A stretch of 64,000 nucleotides of DNA, taken from positions 62,001 to 126,000 of the forward strand of contig CALJKV010000106.1 of NCBI GenBank assembly GCA_937974245.1. The letters run 5' to 3'. Positions 1-8,341 of this stretch are shown piece by piece. The notes under the pieces are model-generated. The model was not told where the DNA came from. It worked only from the letters and a program-made list of their open reading frames with translations, and searched no databases. The position numbers were made by a program, and so were the translations under genes. Origin of the DNA: an uncultured Chloroflexota bacterium. GTDB taxonomy: Bacteria > Chloroflexota > Anaerolineae > Aggregatilineales > Phototrophicaceae. Position 1 is the stretch's first letter; each line of letters opens with the position of its first letter.

Positions 1-1851
1 CAGGCAGTTCACAGCAGCGATTTCCGTTACGGTGGTGCCATAGTCCATTGCCAGGCGAAATACACGATCTCCTTGCTGCACTGTATAGGGCTGCCAGCTT
101 GCTGGAATTGGCACCATGCAGCCTGGCGGACGCGGGTCGTTTACATTCGCGGTTGCCGTGATTGAAAAGGCCGGCGTGGGTGTTGGTAGAATGCCGGTAG
201 CTTCCACTACCAACGTGGCAGTTGCAATCCTGGGTGTGAGGGTTCGTGTGGGTGATGGTTTAAGAGTAGGTATGCTCGTGGCAACCAGACTGCGTGCTGG
301 TGACGGCAGGGCTGCCGGTTGGGATGAGGGTGGTATAACGTCTGTCAGTGTCGGCGCTGCTGTTGGTGATTGTTGGATGCTGATTGCATCTTGCACTGGT
401 CGAGTGAGCACCAGGAATGCGATACCCAAGATTGTCACGAAAGCGGCAGCGAGTAAGATATAGTTCAGCGGCAGACGCGATGGGATCAGCACCATACCGG
501 GAAAATCAAGTGGCGCACGGCTGCTGTGTGCGGCAGAAAGTGAGAATCTGGCACGGCGTTGACGCAGCCAGGAGCGCTGTTCAACGCGAATCTGGATGGG
601 TATTTGCACGACCTGGCCGGGAGGTAACTGAACCAGAGGATGCCCCGGTACAACAAACACCCTCTTATCGGATGTATGCCCGGCGATAAAGATGTCCGCG
701 TCAACCAGAGTATGATTTTGCAGGCACAGTATTGTGTTTTCGGGATAGCGTGCCTCGCGCGGATTTAGCCAGCCAGTCAGGATAGGCTGCGGTTTCAGGA
801 CAATCTGAAATGGAAGCAGTAGCGTGTAGTCATCAGCATTCAATCGATCATAGACTCGTAGTCCGCAATCGAATGATGCGGCTATCACATCCTGAGGAAT
901 ATGAAGGACCAACTCTGTAGATCTGGTTTCGCCGGGAGTGAGTTCAATGACTTCATTCATTTCCACCCACTGTCGTGAGATACCGGCGACAATAAGTCGT
1001 ACCTGTGCTGTTTGTTCCCCTTGGTTGCGAACCGATATCGGTACGCGAACTCGTTCGCCGGCTGCCATGTTCACTGGATTTATGCTTATCTGGGCGCTCA
1101 GTTGACCGCCGGTTTGCCAGTCCTTAGGCAGTGTGCCATCTCCGGCGGGGATGTGCTGCCGGGTATCCTGACTATGTGTTTCTGCGTGCGGGAAAGCGGG
1201 CATGACCTCAGTGCTTTCCCATTCCGGGGGCTGTACCGGTTGTCCTGCGGCGGATTCTTCATCTGCAGTTATGCTGGTTTCCTCTGCTATTTCCGATAGT
1301 ACCATATCCTCCGGTGGGGGAAATGGTGTTTCTTCGGGGAGTTCAGTCACCACTTCGGGCGGTGTAGGCGGTGCCGCTTCATCAGATAGCTGCCAGGTTC
1401 CTAATACAGCCTCTTGCTCGTCTTCGCCCCAGTAGATCAACACTTCGCTCGGCGGAACAATTTGCTCATTGTCTTGTGTAACCGCTGCTGGGTGAACATG
1501 CTCCCGCTGGATAGATGCGCCGGTGATCTCCAGTGTGTCAAGTTCGAGCGTGTAACTACCGATGCTGACGCTTGCGCCGGGCTTCCAGTTGATCGGTGTC
1601 AGTGATTCGGCAGGCTCGCCCTGTAATCGTATTGAGTCCTCCTCGCCAAGATTCGTCAACAAGACTTGCCCGGAAGTGGAAAGCAGCAAGCGGGCATGAA
1701 TAGGTAGAATATCGAGACCATTCAGGATAAGATGAGCGGTATTGCTGCTCCCTATCAGCAACGGCTTGCTACTGAGTTTGATGCGTAGCGTTTTACCGTC
1801 GCTATGGGTGGCTGTGACTTGGTAAATCAAAGGGTTTTCATCACGCATCAT
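1..1851 (-). CDS. FHA-like / transmembrane / LysM protein (partial, 3' end beyond window)
   Basis: Open reading frame of 617 codons with no stop before the left edge, so the C-terminus is missing. It starts with ATGATG at 1851, 5 bases after the stop of the kinase gene, in the same operon. Residues about 20-108 form an FHA-like beta domain, but the usual signatures are poor: IGS replaces GR, and the SxNGT loop is absent. An acidic Pro/Glu-rich stretch follows, then two beta-sandwich (CARDB-like) units at about 250-455. A TM helix at about 462-484 is followed by a Thr/Pro-rich stalk and the beginning of a LysM domain (YTVQQGDRVFRLAMDYG). The likely topology is N-in/C-out, with LysM outside binding a GlcNAc-type glycan. 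Inferred role: signalling receptor or scaffold paired with the neighbouring kinase. Whether this FHA still binds phosphothreonine is doubtful. Confidence 0.8.
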   Translation of the reverse strand, partial: MMRDENPLIYQVTATHSDGKTLRIKLSSKPLLIGSSNTAHLILNGLDILPIHARLLLSTSGQVLLTNLGEEDSIRLQGEPAESLTPINWKPGASVSIGSYTLELDTLEITGASIQREHVHPAAVTQDNEQIVPPSEVLIYWGEDEQEAVLGTWQLSDEAAPPTPPEVVTELPEETPFPPPEDMVLSEIAEETSITADEESAAGQPVQPPEWESTEVMPAFPHAETHSQDTRQHIPAGDGTLPKDWQTGGQLSAQISINPVNMAAGERVRVPISVRNQGEQTAQVRLIVAGISRQWVEMNEVIELTPGETRSTELVLHIPQDVIAASFDCGLRVYDRLNADDYTLLLPFQIVLKPQPILTGWLNPREARYPENTILCLQNHTLVDADIFIAGHTSDKRVFVVPGHPLVQLPPGQVVQIPIQIRVEQRSWLRQRRARFSLSAAHSSRAPLDFPGMVLIPSRLPLNYILLAAAFVTILGIAFLVLTRPVQDAISIQQSPTAAPTLTDVIPPSSQPAALPSPARSLVATSIPTLKPSPTRTLTPRIATATLVVEATGILPTPTPAFSITATANVNDPRPPGCMVPIPASWQPYTVQQGDRVFRLAMDYGTTVTEIAAVNCL

Positions 1852-1856
1852 CAGAT

Positions 1857-4022
1857 TTATCCGCCAATCCATTTCACGAGACCTTCGATCAGGGTGCGAA
1901 TTTCGCCAACCTGTTGGGGAAGGGACACGCCATAAAAAACCAGACGGGCAGCGACAAGGACAACAATTGCCCACACAAACATTGTGCCGAAAGGTATCCG
2001 CCGCTGCTTTCGAAAAATATACGTTCCGTTACAGCGTTCGACCATGCCCGATGCTGCATGTACGGTCAGGCTATAGACGAGACGGCTCCGATTTTGTCGG
2101 GCGTCACGCGCTGGTTTGAATTTCAGCCTGATCACCTGCTCCTCGCCCGGCAGCACATCGAGCTGGGGTTTTTCGGGCGTGATAGTGAGGACATCCGGCG
2201 CTTGCACTTCAAAGGTGAATGTCTCGCGCTGGTTGCCGTAGTTTGCGACCGTGAGTTCGGCACGGCGGCGCCGGTGGTGCGAAATCTCGCTGGGGCGCAG
2301 TGCGACGGCAAACCGCGTCATAGCGACAATGCGTACCTTGAGTATCTGGATTGCACTAGGAATTTCGGGCTGATCGGATAGGACCTCAAGGGCGATCTCG
2401 TGGGTTTTGCCACCCACGGTGCCGACTGGCGGGGCGCTTACTATAAAGTCAAATGTATAGGTTTCGCCTGGGCGCACAATTTGCCCTGCCGGTAACGTGT
2501 ACCAGGCTTCAGAGATGCCCGGCCCTGGTTTTGCACGCAGTTCATAACGCGCTAGCGGCGCATTTTCGGGCGTTACCTGTACCTGGATATACTGTGGTTT
2601 GCCCGGCTCTATATAGATAATCGCCGGAGAGAGTTGCACATGGACAGCCGGCTTGTTGCGGCGGTTGTGTACTTCATTTAGCAGGTTCACTATTTGGTCG
2701 GCGGTGAATATCCCGGCATCTGCTTCTGGTTGGCTGCTGACCAGGTCGGCAATTTGTAAGAGGAAACCCCGTATCTGCACAAACTGACTGATGTTCCACA
2801 GGACTCGTTCCTGCGGGGAAAGCCGCACACCATCTATATACGTGCCGTTAGCGCTTTGCAGATCAGTGATATATAGATTCCCGCTCTTGTCGCAATCTAT
2901 ACGGGCGTGGCGGCGCGAAACGGTGTGCTGGTCGAGTAGCAGATCCACGCCTTCTTCTCGTCCAATGATGACGGAAGTTTTCTCGAAGCCGACAGCGTCC
3001 TGGGTGCCATCGGGCTTCATAATCATCAGATTGAAGCGAGTCGTGCGCGTTGGCGGATACCGTTCGTCCAGTGCCGTCATAATTATGCCGTTTGCCTGGG
3101 CGATAGCGCCAAGCGCCGCGCCACCAACCCGTTTTGTATCCATCTGCATAGTGGAAATTGGCCCAAAGCGTAGTTCGCGTAAAGCGCTGCCCATTTCACT
3201 GGCCGATTGAAAGCGCTCGGCCGGGTCTTTCGCCAGCGCTTTCAGTACGATGTGATCCAGTGTGGGCGGGATACCCGGTATTTCCTGCGATGGCGGTATG
3301 GCTGGTGTGTAGGCATGTTGGTTGAGGATTTCCAGCAATTGTGGTGACTGGAATGGGACATGTCCCGTGATGAGTTGGTAGAGGATAATTCCCAGGGAGT
3401 AAATATCGGAACGGCGATCTGGCTTGTTGTTACCAAAGCCGAAATGTTCCGGTGACATATATTTGGGTGTTCCGACGACACTGGTTGAGCGCAAAGATTC
3501 AGGGTTGACGATCTGGGCAATACCGAAATCCGTCAGCACGAAGCGTGCCATTTGGCCTTCGGAAACCGGATCAAGCAGGACATTCGCGGGCTTCAGATCA
3601 AGGTGCAGGATATTCGCGTCATGGACATACCCTAGCGCAAACGCGAGATTCTCGATCATCTCCAGGGAAGCACGCAGGTCGAGTAAGCCACCAATCTGAT
3701 TTAGCGCATCCTGCAAGTTGCCGCCGCGTATCAACTCCATCACAATCAACTGGTAATGTTCGAAGCGGTACGTGTCGTAAATGTCTACAATATTAGGGTG
3801 TTGCAGCCTCGCCAGGATAGCGACTTCTCGTTCAACAGTGCGTGTTTCTTTTGGGTCACCCAGCTTAATATATTTCACCGCTACCAAACGTTCCTTGATA
3901 CGTGGATGGCGTGCCAGATATACCAACCCATAACTGCCTTCACCCAGGCGTTTGATGAAGTGATACCCTTCAATAGTTCGGTTAATTAACGGATCAACAT
4001 TGGTGAAGTCTGGCACAACCAC
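1857..4022 (-). CDS. Ser/Thr protein kinase with FHA domain and C-terminal TM anchor
   Basis: 721 aa, GTG start supported by GAGGAG 9 bases upstream. The Hanks-type kinase domain spans about 18-290: glycine loop GEGSYG (27-32), VAVK Lys50, catalytic loop HLDLKPAN (140-147), DFG (165-167) and SPE (190-192). The HRD arginine is Leu, so it is a non-RD kinase, but all catalytic residues are present. A canonical FHA domain follows at about 330-426 (IGRE, SRRH, SANGT), a phosphothreonine reader. Residues about 460-680 are two beta-sandwich units, and a TM helix lies near 686-708 with a short tail. The kinase and FHA should therefore be cytoplasmic. It sits between two FHA-TM-LysM genes, whose cytoplasmic parts are plausible substrates or partners (inference). 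No PP2C phosphatase is seen in the window. Confidence 0.93.
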   Translation of the reverse strand: MVVPDFTNVDPLINRTIEGYHFIKRLGEGSYGLVYLARHPRIKERLVAVKYIKLGDPKETRTVEREVAILARLQHPNIVDIYDTYRFEHYQLIVMELIRGGNLQDALNQIGGLLDLRASLEMIENLAFALGYVHDANILHLDLKPANVLLDPVSEGQMARFVLTDFGIAQIVNPESLRSTSVVGTPKYMSPEHFGFGNNKPDRRSDIYSLGIILYQLITGHVPFQSPQLLEILNQHAYTPAIPPSQEIPGIPPTLDHIVLKALAKDPAERFQSASEMGSALRELRFGPISTMQMDTKRVGGAALGAIAQANGIIMTALDERYPPTRTTRFNLMIMKPDGTQDAVGFEKTSVIIGREEGVDLLLDQHTVSRRHARIDCDKSGNLYITDLQSANGTYIDGVRLSPQERVLWNISQFVQIRGFLLQIADLVSSQPEADAGIFTADQIVNLLNEVHNRRNKPAVHVQLSPAIIYIEPGKPQYIQVQVTPENAPLARYELRAKPGPGISEAWYTLPAGQIVRPGETYTFDFIVSAPPVGTVGGKTHEIALEVLSDQPEIPSAIQILKVRIVAMTRFAVALRPSEISHHRRRRAELTVANYGNQRETFTFEVQAPDVLTITPEKPQLDVLPGEEQVIRLKFKPARDARQNRSRLVYSLTVHAASGMVERCNGTYIFRKQRRIPFGTMFVWAIVVLVAARLVFYGVSLPQQVGEIRTLIEGLVKWIGG

Positions 4023-4071
4023 GACTTAAGACTCCTCTACTTCGTATGACTGGCCTATCCTGCTCAGTAGC

Positions 4072-7000
4072 TCATTCTACTTCTGCCGTTGTGTCTGGCA
4101 CAGGTGTCACTTCTGCTGTTTCCTCTGGTGGCTGCGTAGCAGTGGGAGTATGCGTCGGCGGTGGAGTATAGGTAGCCGTTGGCGGTACTGGTGTATGAGT
4201 AGCCGGCGGCACAGCAGTATGGGTAGGTGTTGGAGGCGGGTTTGTGCTGGTCGGTATAAGTGTGTTCGTTGGGGCGGGCGTTGTGCTGGCATCCGGTGGG
4301 CCAGATGGCGCTAATGATTGGTTGTTACTTGCCGGCTGGTCAGGACATTCAACAATGCGGGTAGTGATGAAGGCCGTTTCTCGGTGGTCAGGCGCGAAGG
4401 CACGTACAACGATGTTGTGTCCAACACTGGTGCCGGAAGGCACCTGGCTGATTGCAAACTCAAACACGCCCTGAGAAGGGGATGTGACCGGCGAGTAAGC
4501 GACAGCGCGGGTAGTTGAGAAATCACGACCTTCCGCTGTAACTGAACCCGGTGGTACTAAAGACGGTATCTGCGCTTGCAGCCGCACGACATAGCCGAGT
4601 GATGGCACGGATTGACAGGTCGTCAGCGCCATTTCCGCCGGTGGAGGAATAATCCACGTTAAATTGCCCCGGCAGTCCACAATACGAATTGTTGTGATTA
4701 AGTCGTATTGCCCACCTGCAATGTCCACTGCCGTAAAGTGAATGGTGTTTGTTGCTGAGTCTACCGGTGGTAGCACGGACGCATCAATATCCACACCGTA
4801 CGACCCTGGCCCGGTGATACCTGGGCGTACAATGAGCGGATACGATGCCCCCTCAACATCAATAACTGCCAAGACATTGTTGACTGCCTCTGGCAACGAC
4901 GCCCGCACAGTGCCGCTGGTGCGCTCCGGATTCGCGGGGCAGGTGGCATTGCTGCCTGCTATAACGCTATCTGGTAAGGTCTCCCAATCAAAACTGAGTG
5001 TGCAGTCCTGTATCTCGATATTCGTGTCAACCGTGTAGATCTTATTTCGCTGGTCATGTACCGTAACCTGAATCATCGCAGGGCCAGTATATGTAACACC
5101 CAGCCCGCCAGGATCAAACATGATGCTGTAGCGTCCGCTCCCTTGCGGCACTACGGATAATGCCTGATTCAGACTCCCGCCGCTCACTTTTGCAGTGACT
5201 CCGGCATCATCAACCACACTGGGAACAGATACTGTGATAGTGCCTGAGACTGATGATGGGGTAGACGGGCAAAGTGCATTGTCCGCAGAGACGATCCCGC
5301 CAGGTTGTTGCGACCAGGTTACATCCAGACTACAGGTTACGATATTGAATTGAGCAGTAAGTTGTTTTTGTTCCTGGCGTTTGTCAGCTGCTGTCACAGT
5401 AATTGTGCCGCTTGTATCAGAAACTCCGCTGAACTGGGCATCCTCCAGGTCAAGTGTGAATGTATAGCGCCCGCCGCTGAGTGTTTCGACCTGTAAGGGG
5501 AAGTCCTGGTCGCCAAAGCGAACGGTGGCGGCTACCGACTCGACACCCGCCTGGCTTGTCGCCCGTACTGTAACCGGCGAACTGCTGCTGTTTTGCGGAC
5601 AGTAAAAATTGTCGAAGGTCATTTGCGCCGGGGGCCGTTCGACCCAGCTTAATACCAGACCGGTTGGTGTGGCAGTGGCCGGCGGGGTGCAGCGGGTGAG
5701 TGAAAAAGTTGTGCTGAGGGTAGCTGAGCGACCAGCTGCATCCTGAGCCGTAACACGCACAGTGCCACCGCTGCTGCTTGCCGGGACATCGCCCGGAATT
5801 TGCACGCCGAACGTGTATAGGCCAGCCCCGCCGCTAGAGACAACTGGTTGCGATGTATCGCGCCCCTCTATCGCCAGTTCCGCTGTCACCCGGGTAATGC
5901 CAAAACCACTTACAGCACGAACCATAACCTGGGCATTCGATGGGATGCCATCACATATCATGCCGGTCATAAGGCTGGGCGGCAAGGTATCCCATTCCAG
6001 GCTTAATGGTGGGGTGCAGGCATCGCCTAATCCGTCGCCATCGCTATCTGCCTGGTCAGGGTTACTGACTGATGGGCAGTTGTCAACCGCATCGCAGACT
6101 CCATCCGCATCTGCATCCGAACAAGGTAAGCAAATGCTTTGCCCTGCATAAATCGAATCGGGATCATCAATGCAGTTGACTCGGGCGGCCAGGGAAAGGC
6201 TCACCCCAGCCGACTGTGCCAAACTGTAGAGAGTATCACCCGGCTGAACAACCTGATTCGGCCAACCGTAGGCGGCACACTGTGAGACACATACGGGGAT
6301 ATCTGTTGCAGTGGGCGTTGCGGTGGCGATAACCGTCCGGGTTGGCAGGATTCCCGAATCATCAAAGACAACCGGGGTTGATGTTCCAGGTGGCGTTTCT
6401 GTCGGAAATGGCGTACTGGTAATCTGCTGGACAACCGCGATAGGAGACGGTGGCGTGGGCGTGATTTCACCTATAATGCGCGGCAAAATCACCGTTGGCA
6501 GCGATATCGTTGCAGCAAGAAATAACAGTAGCAGCGCCCAAAGGTGGTAAGGCGGGCGAATCTGCACGCTGGTTTCCAATCGGTCAAACAGGCCGCTGGT
6601 CGTGAAAGCCGTGAACTCAACCGGCAAGCTTGCGCCCAGGAAGTACACACGGTTGGGCAGCGCGGTTACCTGTATGGAAGTGGTTGTGCCGGGCTGTGCT
6701 GTCGCTTCGGATGGATCGAGCAAGAACGCCAGTCCTGCGCCGGAAGCATACCCCTCAAAATAGACATGTTCACTCTGTATACCTTCATACGCCAGTGACA
6801 ATCGAGATGGGATGCCTGCTCTGAGACGCGCCGCACTGCTTTTCAGCTCGAAATGAGCGGGTGTTTCCCCAGCAGTAACAACTTCCAGCGTGAGTGTAAC
6901 CGAGCCGATTTGCAGTGTGTCGCCCGGTTGCCATACATAGCCGCGATTTGCTGCCAGACGATTTCCGTTGAGATAAGTGCCGTTTTTGCTGCCCAGATCA

Positions 7001-7197
7001 ATGACTTGAACATAGTCGTTAATCTGGCTGACCGACATATGGTGGCGTGACAGGTATTTCCCGCTTATCTGGAAATCCGCTTGGCGCGATGAACCAATCG
7101 TCACCGGGCTGGTGCCAGATAATTGAAACGAACTACTGCTTCCTTCTTCACTTGAAGCAAGAATGCGGAATGTGCGATTTTCGGTTCGCTCAACCAT
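4072..7197 (-). CDS. Giant FHA / TM / LysM / thrombospondin type-3 / Ig-repeat surface protein
   Basis: About 1041 aa from ATG 7197. An in-frame TTG at 7215 is also possible, but it lies only about 7 bases after the predicted transcription start. The FHA domain spans about 11-106, with SRHH and SKNGTYLNG motifs (IGS instead of IGR). A beta domain (115-215) and a TM helix (about 218-241) follow. Outside the membrane come a Thr/Pro stalk, a LysM domain (about 314-357, QVVQPGDTLYSLAQSAG), Ca-binding thrombospondin type-3 repeats rich in DxDxDG (about 360-394), five or six Ig-like repeats, each with a conserved Cys and an S-x-W-like start, and a Thr/Pro-rich tail of about 95 residues. Predicted FHA inside, glycan-binding and stalk region outside. 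It is the first gene of the three-gene operon with the kinase. Function is inferred from the domains; no close named family is known to me. Confidence 0.85.
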   Translation of the reverse strand: MVERTENRTFRILASSEEGSSSSFQLSGTSPVTIGSSRQADFQISGKYLSRHHMSVSQINDYVQVIDLGSKNGTYLNGNRLAANRGYVWQPGDTLQIGSVTLTLEVVTAGETPAHFELKSSAARLRAGIPSRLSLAYEGIQSEHVYFEGYASGAGLAFLLDPSEATAQPGTTTSIQVTALPNRVYFLGASLPVEFTAFTTSGLFDRLETSVQIRPPYHLWALLLLFLAATISLPTVILPRIIGEITPTPPSPIAVVQQITSTPFPTETPPGTSTPVVFDDSGILPTRTVIATATPTATDIPVCVSQCAAYGWPNQVVQPGDTLYSLAQSAGVSLSLAARVNCIDDPDSIYAGQSICLPCSDADADGVCDAVDNCPSVSNPDQADSDGDGLGDACTPPLSLEWDTLPPSLMTGMICDGIPSNAQVMVRAVSGFGITRVTAELAIEGRDTSQPVVSSGGAGLYTFGVQIPGDVPASSSGGTVRVTAQDAAGRSATLSTTFSLTRCTPPATATPTGLVLSWVERPPAQMTFDNFYCPQNSSSSPVTVRATSQAGVESVAATVRFGDQDFPLQVETLSGGRYTFTLDLEDAQFSGVSDTSGTITVTAADKRQEQKQLTAQFNIVTCSLDVTWSQQPGGIVSADNALCPSTPSSVSGTITVSVPSVVDDAGVTAKVSGGSLNQALSVVPQGSGRYSIMFDPGGLGVTYTGPAMIQVTVHDQRNKIYTVDTNIEIQDCTLSFDWETLPDSVIAGSNATCPANPERTSGTVRASLPEAVNNVLAVIDVEGASYPLIVRPGITGPGSYGVDIDASVLPPVDSATNTIHFTAVDIAGGQYDLITTIRIVDCRGNLTWIIPPPAEMALTTCQSVPSLGYVVRLQAQIPSLVPPGSVTAEGRDFSTTRAVAYSPVTSPSQGVFEFAISQVPSGTSVGHNIVVRAFAPDHRETAFITTRIVECPDQPASNNQSLAPSGPPDASTTPAPTNTLIPTSTNPPPTPTHTAVPPATHTPVPPTATYTPPPTHTPTATQPPEETAEVTPVPDTTAEVE

Positions 7198-7228
7198 AAA
7201 AGCGGAAATCCCCAAATTTACCCTTTTT

Positions 7229-7234
7229 ATTATA
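7229..7234 (-). promoter_or_regulatory. Possible -10 box of the FHA-LysM/kinase operon
   Basis: On the minus strand the sequence reads TATAAT within the 82-base gap between the 7298-8332 gene and the giant FHA-LysM gene. No good -35 is seen at 16-18 bases. Instead there is a near-palindrome (GGGAAATTCCC, 7243-7253) where a -35 or activator site would lie. This suggests that the three downstream genes have their own start site. Confidence 0.45.
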
Positions 7235-7297
7235 TCCTTTTTGGGAATTTCCCGCTTCTTTGGTGAACGCGGATTTCAAGACACCGGACGGTGAATT

Positions 7298-8332
7298 TCA
7301 AGGATTGTTAATGATGACCGGGATAGTACAAGTCGGGATTACCTCACTACTGTTTGCCAGAACAGTGAGTCGTACCCAATACACCTCCGGGTCAAACCGC
7401 CTGGTGTCGAGCATACCCAGTGTTCCCACTGTGACAGACGCTTCTGACCGGCTGTAAAAGTTATATACATCGGCATAATTGGGGCGTATTTCGATCTTGT
7501 AGTACCAGAAATCATTTACAGTGGCGCTCCCAACGAGCGTAATGAGACCGCTTATCGTCTGGCCTGCTCTCAGGTTGGTAATCCGCGCTCCTTCATAGGT
7601 GCAGCCCTCAACAGCCAGTGTCCCGGTTGGTCGTGTTCCGGAGTAGGGCGGTTGGATGAAATTGCGGCCCTGTGGCTGCCGGGGGACATAAAGCAGTGTC
7701 CCAGCGAAGATGCTGTTGATGTTTTCTAAACAGTTGGCTGTTTGTAGCCCACTAACGCGGCTTCCGCTGGCCTGTGCGATAGAAAATAGGGTGTCACCAG
7801 CCTGGACGACATAAACCACCCAGCCCGATGGTGGCGTGCAGTGCTCGGGTGAAACCGCTGCTGCTATAGGACTTGTCATGGCGGTTGGAGTTGGCAGAAT
7901 TCCCAGGCTCTCGGTAACGCTCATGATTGTAGGCGTTGCTGAGGGGATTTGCGTGGCAGTGGCCGGCGGGGTGTTGGTAGCGGTGGCAGTGTGGCTAGGA
8001 GTCTGTGTTGGTATTCGTGTTACCGAAGGTTTCGCCGTAGGCAGAGCGGTTGTACTAACTGGCCTGGGGGTCGCCGATTGCTGGCTCACAATCGGTAGTG
8101 GTGTGGCCGATGGTGGCAGTGGCGTGGTGGATGGTGACCGCTCGGTAGCCGAAAGAGATGCCACTAGAACAATTCCGGTGCGGGTTGGCTGTAGCATTGC
8201 GCTGGCCGTTGCCGTCTGGTCGGCATCTGGTATGTTAGAAAGAGACAGGACGATAGCGAACACAAATGCGAAGGCTAAAATACCAATCGCTGCGATGGCG
8301 ACGACAATTTCGTTTCCAATGTCGCGTGGCAT
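7298..8332 (-). CDS. Membrane-anchored LysM protein
   Basis: 344 aa. A short cytoplasmic start and one TM helix (about 9-31) precede a Ser/Thr/Pro-rich stalk of about 130 residues. One LysM domain follows (about 173-217, YVVQAGDTLFSIAQASG ... GTLLYVPRQP), then a C-terminal beta domain of about 120 residues containing two Cys (CTYEG, PTCTIP) that could form a disulfide. LysM binds peptidoglycan or other GlcNAc polymers, so the protein should sit on the outer face. The start lies 9 bases after the stop of the histidine-kinase-like gene, so the two are very probably co-transcribed. The C-terminal domain is not one I recognise; it may bind carbohydrate. Confidence 0.85.
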   Translation of the reverse strand: MPRDIGNEIVVAIAAIGILAFAFVFAIVLSLSNIPDADQTATASAMLQPTRTGIVLVASLSATERSPSTTPLPPSATPLPIVSQQSATPRPVSTTALPTAKPSVTRIPTQTPSHTATATNTPPATATQIPSATPTIMSVTESLGILPTPTAMTSPIAAAVSPEHCTPPSGWVVYVVQAGDTLFSIAQASGSRVSGLQTANCLENINSIFAGTLLYVPRQPQGRNFIQPPYSGTRPTGTLAVEGCTYEGARITNLRAGQTISGLITLVGSATVNDFWYYKIEIRPNYADVYNFYSRSEASVTVGTLGMLDTRRFDPEVYWVRLTVLANSSEVIPTCTIPVIINNP

Positions 8333-8341
8333 TAAAGTGTC

